Shown piece after piece: positions 1-9,418 of a stretch of 64,000 nucleotides of DNA (position 1 is its first letter; each line of letters begins with the position of its first letter). The position numbers and the translations under genes are program-made. This stretch comes from Terriglobia bacterium (GTDB taxonomy: Bacteria; Acidobacteriota; Terriglobia; Versatilivoradales; Versatilivoraceae): assembly GCA_951813285.1 (NCBI GenBank), contig OX638355.1, forward strand, positions 1,335,136 through 1,399,135. The letters run 5' to 3'. A model generated the notes under the pieces. The model was not told where the DNA came from, ran no database searches, and saw only the letters and a program-made list of their open reading frames with translations.

Positions 1-1
1 C

Positions 2-175
2 CTGGTGATTGAGACCTCCCGGGCCGGGACCCTGCGCCCGGGAGACGAGCTGGTGGCCATTCCCTGGCATATCTGTCCCACCACCGCCTTGAACAAGGAT
101 GTGGTGGTGGTCAGCCAAGGACGCATCCGGGAGCGCTGGGAGGTGGTCGCCCGCGACCGCTGCCTGACGGTTTAG
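2..175 (+). CDS. C-terminal end of a D-serine dehydratase / D-threonine aldolase-like PLP enzyme (partial)
   Basis: Only the last 57 residues lie in the window; the gene enters from the left edge. The tail contains PWHICPT followed by a VVVVSQGRIRERWEVVARD stretch. This matches the C-terminal beta domain of the fold-type III PLP family (D-serine dehydratase-like domain), where the His and Cys of the P-x-H-x-C-P motif bind a zinc ion beside the PLP site. Family enzymes eliminate or cleave D-hydroxy amino acids. The catalytic lysine would be upstream and cannot be checked. The exact substrate is therefore open; the family call rests on the H-x-C motif and the tail. Confidence 0.7.
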   Translation: MVIETSRAGTLRPGDELVAIPWHICPTTALNKDVVVVSQGRIRERWEVVARDRCLTV

Positions 176-205
176 CCCCTACTCCTCGAAACGTCGGCGG
201 TCATT

Positions 206-263
206 CCACGAAGGAAAAAGATATCCACGAAGGGGCACGAAGGACCACGAAGGGGCACGAAGA
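206..263. repeat. CACGAAGG short direct repeats
   Basis: Five occurrences of CCACGAAGG or GCACGAAG, spaced 9-20 bases, fill this intergenic stretch between two convergent genes. The same motif in reverse complement (CCTTCGTG) recurs at 23991-24031. It is a dispersed intergenic repeat with no coding potential; function unknown. Confidence 0.7.
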
Positions 264-340
264 AAAACCAAGAGAAGATGAATTGCTTTACCCCCGGGTG
301 GCAACTGTCGGCAAGCTTGGCTTCGTTCGATCCGGTTGCC

Positions 341-847
341 TCACGCCGGGCGTGAGCCGCCTTTGGAATGCCGGCCGGCCGCCTGGCGCCGCCAATCCCG
401 CCAGTTGACCCAGGCCGAAACCCCCAGGGCCGCCACGCCGAAGAATACGACCGAGGCGTCCAACACGTCCGGGTCCCAATCCTTTCCCGTCAGCAGGTCC
501 ATGTAGTACTTGATGAATGAGTTGGGAAGGCCGGTCTGGCCCATGGTCTCCTTGATTTGCCAGTGCCAGTCGGTGCTGGGGCAGTAGCCGAAGCCGTAGA
601 ACCATCCCAGGCCGAACCAGGAGAAGAGGGTGAGGGTCATCAACCCCAGGTGGAAGCGGCGGGTACGCCTCCAGATCCACCCCGTCAGGTTGAAAACGAT
701 CTGAACGGTGTGGAAGACCATGAAGAAGATGTCCAGGAAGGCGTACATGGGGCGACCTTGAACCAAGCTGGCTAGCCGGTCCTGCGCGCTGCCGTGCGGA
801 TCATAAGAGATCGAAAACAAGGGACTGTAATGGCCTTTCGAGAGCAA
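341..847 (-). CDS. Small integral membrane protein, DUF2784-like
   Basis: The 168-residue protein has about four hydrophobic segments: near 36-56 (FLDIFFMVFHTVQIVFNLTG), 68-90, and 130-150 in particular. Conserved-looking features are GWIWRRTRRFHL after the first helix and the cysteine-containing GYCPSTDWHW after the second, then SFIKYYMDLLTG. These resemble the arrangement in the DUF2784 family of small membrane proteins (G-x-x-C-P-x-T, then an S-F-I motif). No enzymatic motif is present. It faces the preceding gene convergently and is transcribed away from the next membrane-protein gene, so no operon partner is evident. The C-terminus is basic and probably cytoplasmic. Function unknown. Confidence 0.65.
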   Translation of the reverse strand: MLSKGHYSPLFSISYDPHGSAQDRLASLVQGRPMYAFLDIFFMVFHTVQIVFNLTGWIWRRTRRFHLGLMTLTLFSWFGLGWFYGFGYCPSTDWHWQIKETMGQTGLPNSFIKYYMDLLTGKDWDPDVLDASVVFFGVAALGVSAWVNWRDWRRQAAGRHSKGGSRPA

Positions 848-1065
848 GTGCCATGTCCCGTAAAACTGGTTTTCTGGATTAATAAACCAACTACCAATGC
901 TTGACTTTGAGCCGCTTTCCCGCCAGCCCGCGCAGGGAGTTGTTTCAGGCTACCGATTCCGGTCGAGGCTGCGCGACCGGATGGTGGCCTCGGGCGCCGC
1001 ACGAAGATAGGCAATTCATTGTAAACTCGCGGCACGGTTCCACTGAGATAAAAGTTGCAGGTAGA

Positions 1066-1932
1066 ATGGAGTTTGCCCCAACCCCAGCGCGGCAGGAGCC
1101 TGTGAATCTCCTCAATCGCTTCACCTCGATCGCTCGGGTCCTCGATCCCCGATATCCCACCAACCGCGCTGTCCTGTTGCTGCTGCCGGTGGCCGCCGGC
1201 GTTGCCGGGGCCATGGCCCTGTTGAGGGGAAGCGGATTGCCGGATACCGCGCTATCGGCTCTGTTCGGGGTGGCGGCGGCGGTGGCCGGTTGGTCGTTTG
1301 CGCGAGAGCTGGCTCCCGATCTGGAACGGCTTGCCTTCCTCAGCATGCTGCTGAGCTTCGGCGCCTTCCTGACAGTGGAATCCTCCAGCCTGGTGCTTCT
1401 GTTTGCGGCCCAGTTCCTGGTGCGCATCGTCAACCGCAGCGTCGGTCTGCCGGCCCGAATTGTCGATTCAGTTTTCGTGGCGGGGCTCACCGTTTGGGCG
1501 ACGTGGGCCGGTCCGTTTCCCGGGCTGGCGCTCATCGGCGCCCTGGCCTTTGGACTGGATGCTTCCATGAAGGAGCGTTTTCGCCGTCACTGGATTTTCG
1601 CCGGCATCTGCTTGGTTGCTGCCGGGCTGTCCCTGGTCAGGCAGGGACCGTGGTGGTCTCCGGAGAGCCTGCCTGCAACCGCGGCGGGGCTGCTCCTGAT
1701 CGTGGGCGCCGCCTACGGCCTGACGATGTGGCGAACCCGTGCGGTGAAATTCCCGGCCGACGTCACTGGGAAACCCCTTTCTTCGGCTCGGGTTCGAGCC
1801 GGTATGGCGGTGGGTCTGCTGGCCGGATTGCAGGCGCTCGCCCGGGGACAGGCGGGACTGGAGGCGGCGGCCCTGGTCTGGGCGGTCCTGGCGGCTGTGC
1901 CGCTGGGCGCGCTGGTTTGGCCGAGGCGTTAG
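1066..1932 (+). CDS. Polytopic membrane protein of unknown function
   Basis: This 288-residue protein starts here at the ATG of MEFAPTPARQEP. The frame stays open upstream to a TTG at 901, but that extension is not membrane-like. From about residue 25 it is a series of roughly nine hydrophobic helices rich in Ala, Leu and Gly, separated by short loops such as RRHW and WRTR. No motif of a transporter or enzyme family is recognisable. The following gene is an SSS symporter, separated by a repeat element, so co-transcription is possible but unsupported. Predicted inner-membrane protein; function not assigned. Confidence 0.6.
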   Translation: MEFAPTPARQEPVNLLNRFTSIARVLDPRYPTNRAVLLLLPVAAGVAGAMALLRGSGLPDTALSALFGVAAAVAGWSFARELAPDLERLAFLSMLLSFGAFLTVESSSLVLLFAAQFLVRIVNRSVGLPARIVDSVFVAGLTVWATWAGPFPGLALIGALAFGLDASMKERFRRHWIFAGICLVAAGLSLVRQGPWWSPESLPATAAGLLLIVGAAYGLTMWRTRAVKFPADVTGKPLSSARVRAGMAVGLLAGLQALARGQAGLEAAALVWAVLAAVPLGALVWPRR

Positions 1933-1950
1933 AGCCGCATTTTCCGTTAT

Positions 1951-2075
1951 TCCTCGGGCGCCAGCCCGGAGGTTCGATTCGAGCCGCGAATGCGGCGTCC
2001 GCACTTAGCCGTGGGCGTAAGCCCATGGATCAGTTCAGCGCCGGGGTTGAGCCGCGTAGGCGGCGGCAGCAATCA
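1951..2075. repeat. REP-like dispersed element, copy 1
   Basis: Three consecutive small dyads occur here: CGGGC-GCCA-GCCCG (about 1955-1968), CCGTGGGC-GTAA-GCCCATGG (2009-2028) and GCCGC-GTAG-GCGGC (about 2051-2064). The second and third recur, nearly identical and in the same order, at 22122-22193, and in a diverged form at 10858-10934. All three copies are intergenic. Such paired hairpins are typical of REP-type extragenic elements. Confidence 0.75.
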
Positions 2076-2111
2076 TTTCCGGCCTCCGATGCCGGCAACG
2101 GATGAACCAAC

Positions 2112-3671
2112 ATGATCGGTCTTGAAATCAGGTTGCTGGATCAACTGGTGGTGGCCGCCGGCATAGCGGTGCTCATCCTGATCGGCGTGCGCTCCTCGCG
2201 ATCGAGCCAGACCGACGAAGGCTATTTCCTGGCGGGAAGGTCCATGCCGGGATGGGTCATCGGGTTCTCGCTGATGGCCACCATCGTCAGTTCAGTCACC
2301 TTTCTGGCGCTGCCGGCCTTCGCCTACGGCGACGGCAACTGGCGGAACTTCGCGTCTCATTTCGGCTACATCCCCGCCATCGCGATCGCGGTCCACCTGT
2401 TCATTCCAATGTACCGTTCGACCCGGGTCAGCTCGGCCTACGAGTACCTGGAACGGCGGTTCGGGCTCTGGGCCAGGATGTATGCCGCCGGCACCTTTGT
2501 CCTGTTTCATTTCATCCGTACGGGCATGGTGCTCTATACGGTCTCTCTGGCCATCCAGTCGATTCTGCGGACCGGGGAGGACTCGGTGCCGGCCATTATC
2601 GTGGTCGGGGGAGTGCTGGTATCGATCTACACCGTGGTGGGCGGCCTGAGAGCCGTCATCTGGACCGACGTCTTCCAGGGCATCGCCCTGATCGGCGGCG
2701 GCCTGCTTTGCCTGCCCATCATCCTGTCCCAGATTCCCGGAGGTTTCTCCGAGCTGATTCGGGTGGCCGCCGCCGACAACAAGTTCGACCTGGGCGATCC
2801 CACCTTGACACTGCAGGGGAAGACCCTCTGGGCCTACCTGTTTGCCGAGTTCATGATCCTGATGCACCTGATGGGCACCGACCAGACCAACGTGCAGCGC
2901 TATGCCGCCGCCGCCAGCGACAAGGCGGCCGCCCGGGGGGCCTGGATCGGTTGCTGGCTGTCGGTGCCGACCTGGAGCTACTACCTGTTCTTGGGCACCT
3001 GCCTCTATGTCTATATCAAGGTGGTGCCCGGGACGGGGCTGGAGGGACTGCCGCCCGATGCCGTTTTCCCTCGCTTCATCCTGACCCAGGTTCCGGCCGG
3101 CCTGGGCGGCTTCGTGCTTTCGGGACTGCTGGCCTCGGCCATGTCCACCCTGGATTCCAGCATCAACGCCACCGCCGCCACCGTCACCACCGACTTCTAC
3201 AAGAGGCTCTGGGTGAAGGGCCGGAACCCGATCCACTACGGCAATGTGGGGAAGTTGGTGAGCCTGCTGTTCAGCCTGGTGATGATCGCCACCGCCTGCG
3301 GCATCCACTTCTACCGGGTTTCCGAGACCCTGGACGACCTTCAACGAATGCTGCTTTCGGTCATGGGCGGGGGATTGCTCAGCCTGTTCCTGGTCGGTTT
3401 CGTGACGCTCCGGGTCAACAGTCGGGCGGCCATGACGGCCACCGCCGTCACCGTGGTGTCGGTAGCCGCCTGGCTCTTCATGGATACGCCGCTGGGACGG
3501 GGGATGTTCCCGGGGTTGGCCGCGGCCATGCCCGGCAACTTCTGGGTCAGCACCTTCGCCAACCTGCTGCTGTTCGGGATCGCCTACCTCTCCAGCCTGC
3601 TGATGGGCAGCCGCAAACAGGGGCACTTGGCCGGGCTGACGATCTGGAAGGGGCGGACCGGTCTCGACTGA
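2112..3671 (+). CDS. Sodium:solute symporter (SSS family)
   Basis: The 519-residue protein shows the sodium:solute symporter fold: about 13 transmembrane helices. Early on come GYFLAGRSMPGWVIGFSLMA and the characteristic AYEYLERRFG. In the middle are VGGLRAVIWTDVFQG and QTNVQRYAAAASDKAA, followed by LLASAMSTLDSSINATAA. The last segment carries the Na+-site serine/threonine pattern of the family. These proteins couple sodium entry to uptake of sugars, amino acids, vitamins or organic acids; the substrate cannot be read from the sequence. The start ATG lies just after the repeat element. A paralogue of the same family is encoded at 54729-56333. Confidence 0.93.
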   Translation: MIGLEIRLLDQLVVAAGIAVLILIGVRSSRSSQTDEGYFLAGRSMPGWVIGFSLMATIVSSVTFLALPAFAYGDGNWRNFASHFGYIPAIAIAVHLFIPMYRSTRVSSAYEYLERRFGLWARMYAAGTFVLFHFIRTGMVLYTVSLAIQSILRTGEDSVPAIIVVGGVLVSIYTVVGGLRAVIWTDVFQGIALIGGGLLCLPIILSQIPGGFSELIRVAAADNKFDLGDPTLTLQGKTLWAYLFAEFMILMHLMGTDQTNVQRYAAAASDKAAARGAWIGCWLSVPTWSYYLFLGTCLYVYIKVVPGTGLEGLPPDAVFPRFILTQVPAGLGGFVLSGLLASAMSTLDSSINATAATVTTDFYKRLWVKGRNPIHYGNVGKLVSLLFSLVMIATACGIHFYRVSETLDDLQRMLLSVMGGGLLSLFLVGFVTLRVNSRAAMTATAVTVVSVAAWLFMDTPLGRGMFPGLAAAMPGNFWVSTFANLLLFGIAYLSSLLMGSRKQGHLAGLTIWKGRTGLD

Positions 3672-3970
3672 GGTGGGCCCGCTGCCGTTAATTCAGCACA
3701 AGTCAGGACCACCACATGGTGATCTATCTTGCGGGGGATCGGATGTTCAAGCTAATGTCTCAGGGCGATTGACGACAGGCGCAAGATGAATCGACATGGA
3801 TAAGGTTTTCATTTACTGGGACAATTCAATCCTCCGCCCCACGATTTCTTTGGACGGTGATTTGAGAAACGAAATGAGACACTGCCGGCCTTGAGGTTGA
3901 CTTTTCAAGCCCTTGGAGGTAAATTGAACCTTCCAAAAAAATTCTTCTTCCCCAGGGTTCTTACCGCCAC

Positions 3971-6517
3971 ATGACCTTTTCGTTTCGACCTCTGCTGGTT
4001 TCCTGTCTTTTGCCGGTTCTGGCGCTTCCCGCCGCCGGCGAGGCGGCTGCCGTCCCGTCGGAATCGCAGGAACGGTTCGAACGCGAGATCCGGCCCATCC
4101 TGAGCCGGAACTGCCTTGCCTGTCACGACGGCGAAACCCGCCAGAGCGGACTGGCGCTGGAAAGCGTGGCCGATATTCTCAAGGGAGGCGCCCTTGCGGG
4201 GCCCGCGGTGCTGGCCGGGCAAAGCAGCTCCAGCCCCCTTGTCCAGTACCTCAAGGGGGAAAAGCAGCCTCGGATGCCTCTCACCGGCAATCCGCTGCCG
4301 GAAGCCGACATCGCAGCCATCTCCCAATGGATTGACGAACTGCCGGCGGCTGCCGATGGAGGGGGCGGGGAGCGGTCGCTCGCCTGGCCCTGGACGCCCT
4401 TGGCCGAGCCTGCGATGCCCCAGGTGCGCAACCGATCCTGGGTCAAGAACGGGGTGGATGCCTTCATCCTGGCCAGGCTGGAAGAGAAGGGAATGGTCTC
4501 GGCGCCGCCCGCCTCCGACCGGGCTCGCCTGCGGCGCCTCTATTTCGGCCTGATCGGACTGCCGCCCACTCCGGAGGAAGCCGAACGCTTTCTCGAGGAT
4601 CCGTCCTCCGAGACCTATGGCCGGGAGATCGAGAGCCTGCTTTCCCGTCACGATTACGGCGTCCGCTGGGGCCGGCACTGGCTGGACCTGGTTCGCTACG
4701 CCGACACCGGGGGAGAGTCGACCGACGATGCCCGCTCCCATCTGTGGCGATACCGGGACTACGTGATCCGGGCTTTCAACCAGGATCGCCCCTACGATCG
4801 ATTCATCAAGGAACAGATCGCCGGCGAAGCCTACCGCCACTACGGCGACGAGGCCAAGCTGGGAACCGGGTTCCTCTACCAGTGGATTCCGGTGCAGCGG
4901 GACAGAGGTCCGGAGCGGCGCCGGGATGTCCTCAACGACGTGGTCGGCACCACCGGTTCGGTCTTCCTGGGCATGACCCTGGGTTGCGCCCGCTGCCACG
5001 ACCACAAGTACGACCCCATTCCCACCCGAGACTACTACCGGCTGGAGGCCTTCTTCGCCCCGCTGCTGCTCAAGGCCACGCCCGTCCCCTTTACCGAGTT
5101 CGAACTGGCCGGCCGCCGGCCCGAGGTCTGGAAAGAGAAGGCTGCCGCCTGGGACGCCGTCCTGGAATCCCGAAAGGCCCTGGGAGAACGAAAGAATGCC
5201 GAGTTCAAGGCCCGCATGAAGGCCCACCGCTGGCCGATCATGGCCCAGGATCTCAAGGACTGGGCCCTGGACATCAGCGACACCGATCTGAGATGGGCCA
5301 TGAAGCAGGGAGTGCTCTTCAGCAAGGAGGAGCAGGACCTTTACCAGTTGCTGCGCAAGCAGACCACCCGTTTCGCCAACCCCAACAATCCGGGCTATTT
5401 CAAGCCCATGGCCTTCACGGCTTCCGACTCCCCCCTGCGGGACACGGTGGGCACTTACGTGCTGAAGGGCGGCAACTACCTCTTGAGGGGAGAGGAAGTC
5501 CAGCCGGGCTTCCTCAGCGCGGTGACCGGACACTCCGATCCGGTGAACCTGGAGGGATTGTCCAGCCGGCGCAAGGTGCTGGCCGAATGGATCGCCAGTC
5601 CCGACAACCCCCTTACCGCCAGGGTGATGGTGAATCGCATCTGGCAATACCACTTCGGCACGGGGCTGGTGCCCCAACCCAGCGATCTGGGGAAGAACGG
5701 AGGCGGGACCCGCCATCCCGAGCTCATCGACTGGCTGGCCTGGAAATTCATCCGGAGCGGATGGAGCGTGAAGGCGATCCATCGCCTGATTCTGCAGTCG
5801 AACACCTACCAGCAGTCTCTGCGCCATCCCCGGTGGGAGTCCTACCAGGAGATCGACAGCGCCAACCGCTATCTGTGGAAGCGCAGTCCCATACGCCTGG
5901 AGGCCGAGGTCATTCGCGACAGCCTGCTGGCGGCCAGCGGCGAGCTGAACCCCTTGCAGGGAGGCCCGCCTTTCTTTCCCAGGATCGACCAGGAAGTCAT
6001 GGACCGGGCCGGCACCTGGTGGGAGCCCTCTCCGGTCGAGGACCGCAACCGGCGCACCGCCTACATGCTGCAGTGCCGCTCCCTGCAGTCTCCCATGATC
6101 AGCGCCTTCGACGGGCCCAATATCCAGGAGACCTGTCCCGTGCGGGGAGTGACCACGGTGACTCCTCAGGTGTTCGCGCTCTTCAACAGCGACTTCTCCC
6201 ACCAGCAGAGCCAGGCCATGGCCCGCCGCATCGTCGGAGAAGTGGGGAAGGATCCTGAACGCCAGATCGAACGAGCCTTCCGCCTGGCGTTGCAACGGCC
6301 GCCCTCTCCCGAGGAAAAGCAAAAGTGCCTGTCCTTCTTGGGCGGAGGTCGGGACCTGCCCGACGAGAGCCGGGAGTTGACCCTGAAGGCCATCTCGTTT
6401 TCAGGCGGCGCCGGGGCGGGAGCGAAGGCTCCGGCTCGAGCAGGATCCCGCAAATATTCGCTGGCCGGCCTCTGCCTGGTGCTGTTCAACATGAACGAAT
6501 TCGTGTTCCTGGAATAG
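3971..6517 (+). CDS. PSCyt1-DUF1549-DUF1553 cytochrome c-like secreted protein
   Basis: The 848-residue protein begins with a Sec-type signal peptide (hydrophobic LLVSCLLPVLALPAAGEAAA). A PSCyt1 domain follows with the haem motif CLACH near residue 49. The DUF1549 domain (about 155-360) opens with GVDAFILARLEEKG and LIGLPPTPEEAERFL and contains a second CxxCH (CARCHDHKYDP). The DUF1553 domain (about 530-840) has RRKVLAEWI, NPLTARVMVNRIWQYHFG and RSGWSVKAIHRLIL, and ends with the family's typical CLVLFNMNEFVFLE. These proteins are abundant in Planctomycetota and some Acidobacteriota and are thought to act in periplasmic redox or polymer degradation; the reaction is unknown. It is followed 34 bases later by its usual partner, a DUF1501 gene. 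Confidence 0.93.
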   Translation: MTFSFRPLLVSCLLPVLALPAAGEAAAVPSESQERFEREIRPILSRNCLACHDGETRQSGLALESVADILKGGALAGPAVLAGQSSSSPLVQYLKGEKQPRMPLTGNPLPEADIAAISQWIDELPAAADGGGGERSLAWPWTPLAEPAMPQVRNRSWVKNGVDAFILARLEEKGMVSAPPASDRARLRRLYFGLIGLPPTPEEAERFLEDPSSETYGREIESLLSRHDYGVRWGRHWLDLVRYADTGGESTDDARSHLWRYRDYVIRAFNQDRPYDRFIKEQIAGEAYRHYGDEAKLGTGFLYQWIPVQRDRGPERRRDVLNDVVGTTGSVFLGMTLGCARCHDHKYDPIPTRDYYRLEAFFAPLLLKATPVPFTEFELAGRRPEVWKEKAAAWDAVLESRKALGERKNAEFKARMKAHRWPIMAQDLKDWALDISDTDLRWAMKQGVLFSKEEQDLYQLLRKQTTRFANPNNPGYFKPMAFTASDSPLRDTVGTYVLKGGNYLLRGEEVQPGFLSAVTGHSDPVNLEGLSSRRKVLAEWIASPDNPLTARVMVNRIWQYHFGTGLVPQPSDLGKNGGGTRHPELIDWLAWKFIRSGWSVKAIHRLILQSNTYQQSLRHPRWESYQEIDSANRYLWKRSPIRLEAEVIRDSLLAASGELNPLQGGPPFFPRIDQEVMDRAGTWWEPSPVEDRNRRTAYMLQCRSLQSPMISAFDGPNIQETCPVRGVTTVTPQVFALFNSDFSHQQSQAMARRIVGEVGKDPERQIERAFRLALQRPPSPEEKQKCLSFLGGGRDLPDESRELTLKAISFSGGAGAGAKAPARAGSRKYSLAGLCLVLFNMNEFVFLE

Positions 6518-6551
6518 CCCGAAGGGCCACGGAACCAATAAGGAGCCCCCG

Positions 6552-8009
6552 ATGCCAAAGCCCGAGTTCAGCTTCTGCGGACAGGTCGAGCCCGGTCCCG
6601 ACCCTCGCCTGGGCGGGTTGGGGCGCAGGGACTTCCTGTTCCGGTTCGGCCGCGGCCTTGGAAGCCTGGCTCTGTCCTCGCTGCTCTTCCAGGACAGTCT
6701 TCGCGGCGCCCGCCGCCGGCTCGAGGATCCCCTCCTGCCCAAGGCCCCCCATTTCCAGAGCAAGGCCAAGTCCTGCATCTTCCTCTTCATGGAAGGTGCG
6801 CCCAGCCAGATGGACACCTTCGATCCCAAGCCCGCATTGGACAAGCACCATGGGACGCCGATCACCCGGATTTACGGCAGTATGCAAAAACGGATCTACG
6901 TCGGCAGCCCCTTCAAGTTCGCCAGGCACGGGCAGTGCGGCATGGAGGTCTCGGATATCTTTCCCCACCTGTCCACCTGCGTGGACGACATCGCGGTGGT
7001 CCGGTCGCTGCATACCGATTCCCACAACCATCCGGCGGGGTGCTTCCTGATGAACACCGGGGTCTCCATTCCGGGAAGTCCCTCGGTGGGCTCCTGGCTG
7101 GTCTACGGGTTGGGCAGCGAGAACCAGAACCTGCCCTCCTTCGTGGTGTTGCCCGACCGGCGGCGAGGCATTTCGGGAGGCGCGGTCAACTACTCCAACG
7201 CCTATCTGCCGGCGGCTTGCCACGGCACCATGCTCAACCCCGACGGTGTCCCCATCGTGGACCTGCAGCCACCCGCGGGGATGAGCCGGGAGGAACAGGA
7301 GGCCAGCGTCACGCTTCTGAACGAGCTGAACGAGCCCTATCTGCAGTCGGACCCCTCCAACAGCGGCCTGCTGACCCGCATGAAGAACTACGAACTGGCC
7401 TTCCGCATGCAATTCGCCGTCCCGGGGGCTCTCGACATCGACAGCGAGTCGGAGAAGACCAAGGAGCTCTACGGACTCAACGACGAGATCACCGAGCCCA
7501 TGGCCCGCAAGTGCCTGATGGCCCGCCGCCTGGTGGAGCGCGGGGTGCGCTTCGTGCAGGTCTACTGCAGCGGCTGGGACTCCCACGAGAACATCGCGGC
7601 CGAGCATCGAAGGCGGGGCTATGAAACCGACCGGCCGGTGACCGCCTTGCTGAAGGATCTGAAGCAGCGGGGGCTGCTGGACCAGACCCTGCTGGTCTGG
7701 GGCGGCGAATTCGGACGCACGGCCGACAATTCCATGGACTTCTTCCGTTCCAATCCCGGCCGCGACCACAACAAGGAAGCCATGGTGATGTGGTTCGCCG
7801 GCGGAGGGATCAAGGGAGGCACGGTTGTCGGCAACACCGACGAACTGGGCATCAAGGCCGCCGAGAACGTCTACCACCTGCACGATCTGCACGCCACCAT
7901 CCTTCGCCTGATGGGTCTGGACGACATGCGCCTGACCTACTACCATGCCGGACGCCTCAAGCGGCTCACCGACCTGGGCGGCAGGCCCATCAAGGAAGTC
8001 CTGGCCTGA
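6552..8009 (+). CDS. DUF1501 protein with twin-arginine signal
   Basis: The 485-residue protein carries GRRDFLFRFGRGLGSLALSSLL near the N-terminus, a twin-arginine-type signal, so export of a folded protein is likely. The rest matches DUF1501: KSCIFLFMEGAPSQMDTFDPKP, VRSLHTDSHNHPAGCFLMNTG, SWLVYGLGSENQNLPSFVVLPD, GWDSHENI and VWGGEFGRTADN, then GRDHNKEAMVMWFAGGGIKGG. DUF1501 proteins belong to the alkaline phosphatase/sulfatase-like fold, but no reaction is established. An AAGGAG ribosome site precedes the ATG. The pairing with the upstream PSCyt/DUF1553 gene is conserved in many genomes and suggests one periplasmic function. Confidence 0.93.
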   Translation: MPKPEFSFCGQVEPGPDPRLGGLGRRDFLFRFGRGLGSLALSSLLFQDSLRGARRRLEDPLLPKAPHFQSKAKSCIFLFMEGAPSQMDTFDPKPALDKHHGTPITRIYGSMQKRIYVGSPFKFARHGQCGMEVSDIFPHLSTCVDDIAVVRSLHTDSHNHPAGCFLMNTGVSIPGSPSVGSWLVYGLGSENQNLPSFVVLPDRRRGISGGAVNYSNAYLPAACHGTMLNPDGVPIVDLQPPAGMSREEQEASVTLLNELNEPYLQSDPSNSGLLTRMKNYELAFRMQFAVPGALDIDSESEKTKELYGLNDEITEPMARKCLMARRLVERGVRFVQVYCSGWDSHENIAAEHRRRGYETDRPVTALLKDLKQRGLLDQTLLVWGGEFGRTADNSMDFFRSNPGRDHNKEAMVMWFAGGGIKGGTVVGNTDELGIKAAENVYHLHDLHATILRLMGLDDMRLTYYHAGRLKRLTDLGGRPIKEVLA

Positions 8010-8803
8010 CCGATGCTCTCCTCACCGCCGCCACCTTCGGCTGGCCGTGGAGGCGGGAGTAAGGCCGTATTCGTTGCCTGGACAGTTGCAGTAGTCACCG
8101 ACAGTTCACCTTCCAAGGATGGTTGATTGGGTGGTCACCCTTCTCCGCGACTAGTCATTCGGTAGTCCCGCCCCAAGGGCCCGAACAGACATACCGCTTA
8201 TTTCTCACCAGGGACTGCAGCCCTGAGAAGATTGCTGAAGGTCAGAGTTGTGTTTGGCGTCTTTCTTGAGATTGAGTACGTTTCGCTGTCAGCTTCCCGG
8301 CCGACTCGGCAGCCTTCCCACAGTGATCCCTGCGGGAAAGCAGTCTGATCACAAAACCGCTCTGGATTCCCCGACCTTCCCGGTTCAACCACAGGTCAAG
8401 CAACACACCTCAATGATGGCGCTGGAAAGAGAAGGACTGAATTCGTTTGACTGCCGAATATCTCATCCGTACCAGGATAATTCACTTCATGAACACTATA
8501 TCTATCTGATTCCACACGTTAAGTTTACCTGCATTTGGTACGATTAAGCAGATTCTTGAGTTGACCAGACTGGCGGTTGAACCCATTTGGAAGATTCAAG
8601 GGGAGTGTGAAGTTTGGCTTGCAATGGAGAGATATAGCGCGAGCGCTGTTGGAGGACTGATATCCCGAACCCCAAGAAAACACACCTTCACCGGCAAAGC
8701 TCAGGGAATTGGGGGCAATTGCTTCCAGGGTCGTAGCAGTGAGTGCGACGAAAAAAGTCGTGATTGCGTGTCATCTTGTACGTGACCATTTATAGACCTC
8801 AAA
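8010..8803. other. 794-base gap without a recognised gene
   Basis: The stretch between the DUF1501 gene and the sigma-factor gene has lower GC than its neighbours in its central part. Open frames up to about 99 codons exist but have no ribosome site, no protein-like composition and no recognisable motif. It presumably contains the sigma gene's promoter, but no convincing -35/-10 pair was seen. No repeats or RNA genes were recognised. Confidence 0.5.
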
Positions 8804-9418
8804 TTGGCCAAGCGGGAATTCGGAAAGTTGCCCGATAAATTTAACGTTCTGCCCACCCCGAAACTCAAGCGGGCCGCCAAAGGCTGCCCCCTGCTTGAAG
8901 GCAATACCGACGCCTGGATTGCCTGCTGCTCCCGCCGCTTCTTCCCTCTCGCCAAGCGGATTGCCGGCGACGACAGTCTGGCCGAGGATGTCCTTCAGAC
9001 CAGTTGGATCAAGATCCTCCAGTCCATCAATCATGCCTGCTTTGACGGGCCCAAGGCTTGTCCCTGGGTGCATCGGATCGTCACCAATACCGCCAGAAAC
9101 ATGGCTGGAAAGCGCGGCCACCGCCGCGATGTTCCTCTTCTAGAAAGAGAAAGCCCAAACCAAAGCCCTGAAGCGCTTGCCCAGGAAAGAGAATTGCTTG
9201 TTCTGCTCAGGGAAATGATTGATCTCCTGCCAGGAACCTACCGCCAGGTCATCAAGCTGCGTCTGTACCAGGGATTCTCCAACAAGCAGATCGCTCGATG
9301 CCTTCACGTCTCTCGCGGCAATGTCGCCGTCCGCATGAATAGGGCCATCACTCTGCTCAAGCGCCGCATTGATGCACGCACTCAATCGTTACCGCCAGAA
9401 GGCCCCAGGCAGCCCTGA
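8804..9418 (+). CDS. ECF-type RNA polymerase sigma factor
   Basis: The 204-residue protein has a sigma-70 region 2 at about 45-110 (FFPLAKRIAGDDSLAEDVLQ, TSWIKILQSI, WVHRIVTNTARN) and a region 4 helix-turn-helix at about 135-190 (LPGTYRQVIKLRLYQGFSNK, QIARCLHVSRGNVAVRMNRA). It lacks regions 1 and 3, as in extracytoplasmic-function sigma factors. It would direct RNA polymerase to a small regulon. A TTG start is used because no in-frame ATG precedes region 2. No anti-sigma gene follows; the next 600 bases lack a convincing gene. Its control and regulon are not evident from the window. Confidence 0.88.
   Translation: MAKREFGKLPDKFNVLPTPKLKRAAKGCPLLEGNTDAWIACCSRRFFPLAKRIAGDDSLAEDVLQTSWIKILQSINHACFDGPKACPWVHRIVTNTARNMAGKRGHRRDVPLLERESPNQSPEALAQERELLVLLREMIDLLPGTYRQVIKLRLYQGFSNKQIARCLHVSRGNVAVRMNRAITLLKRRIDARTQSLPPEGPRQP

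Noticed and set aside
1960-1990. GGTTCGATTCG resembling a tRNA T-loop
   Set aside because: It lies within the REP-like element; no acceptor, D or anticodon stems can be drawn around it.
3905-6322. 805-codon open frame on the minus strand
   Set aside because: It is the antisense of the PSCyt/DUF1549/DUF1553 gene; composition is Gly/Pro/His-rich and there is no motif or ribosome site.
8248-8785. Two plus-strand frames of 99 and 74 codons
   Set aside because: No ribosome site, no hydrophobic or domain pattern, and no family resemblance.
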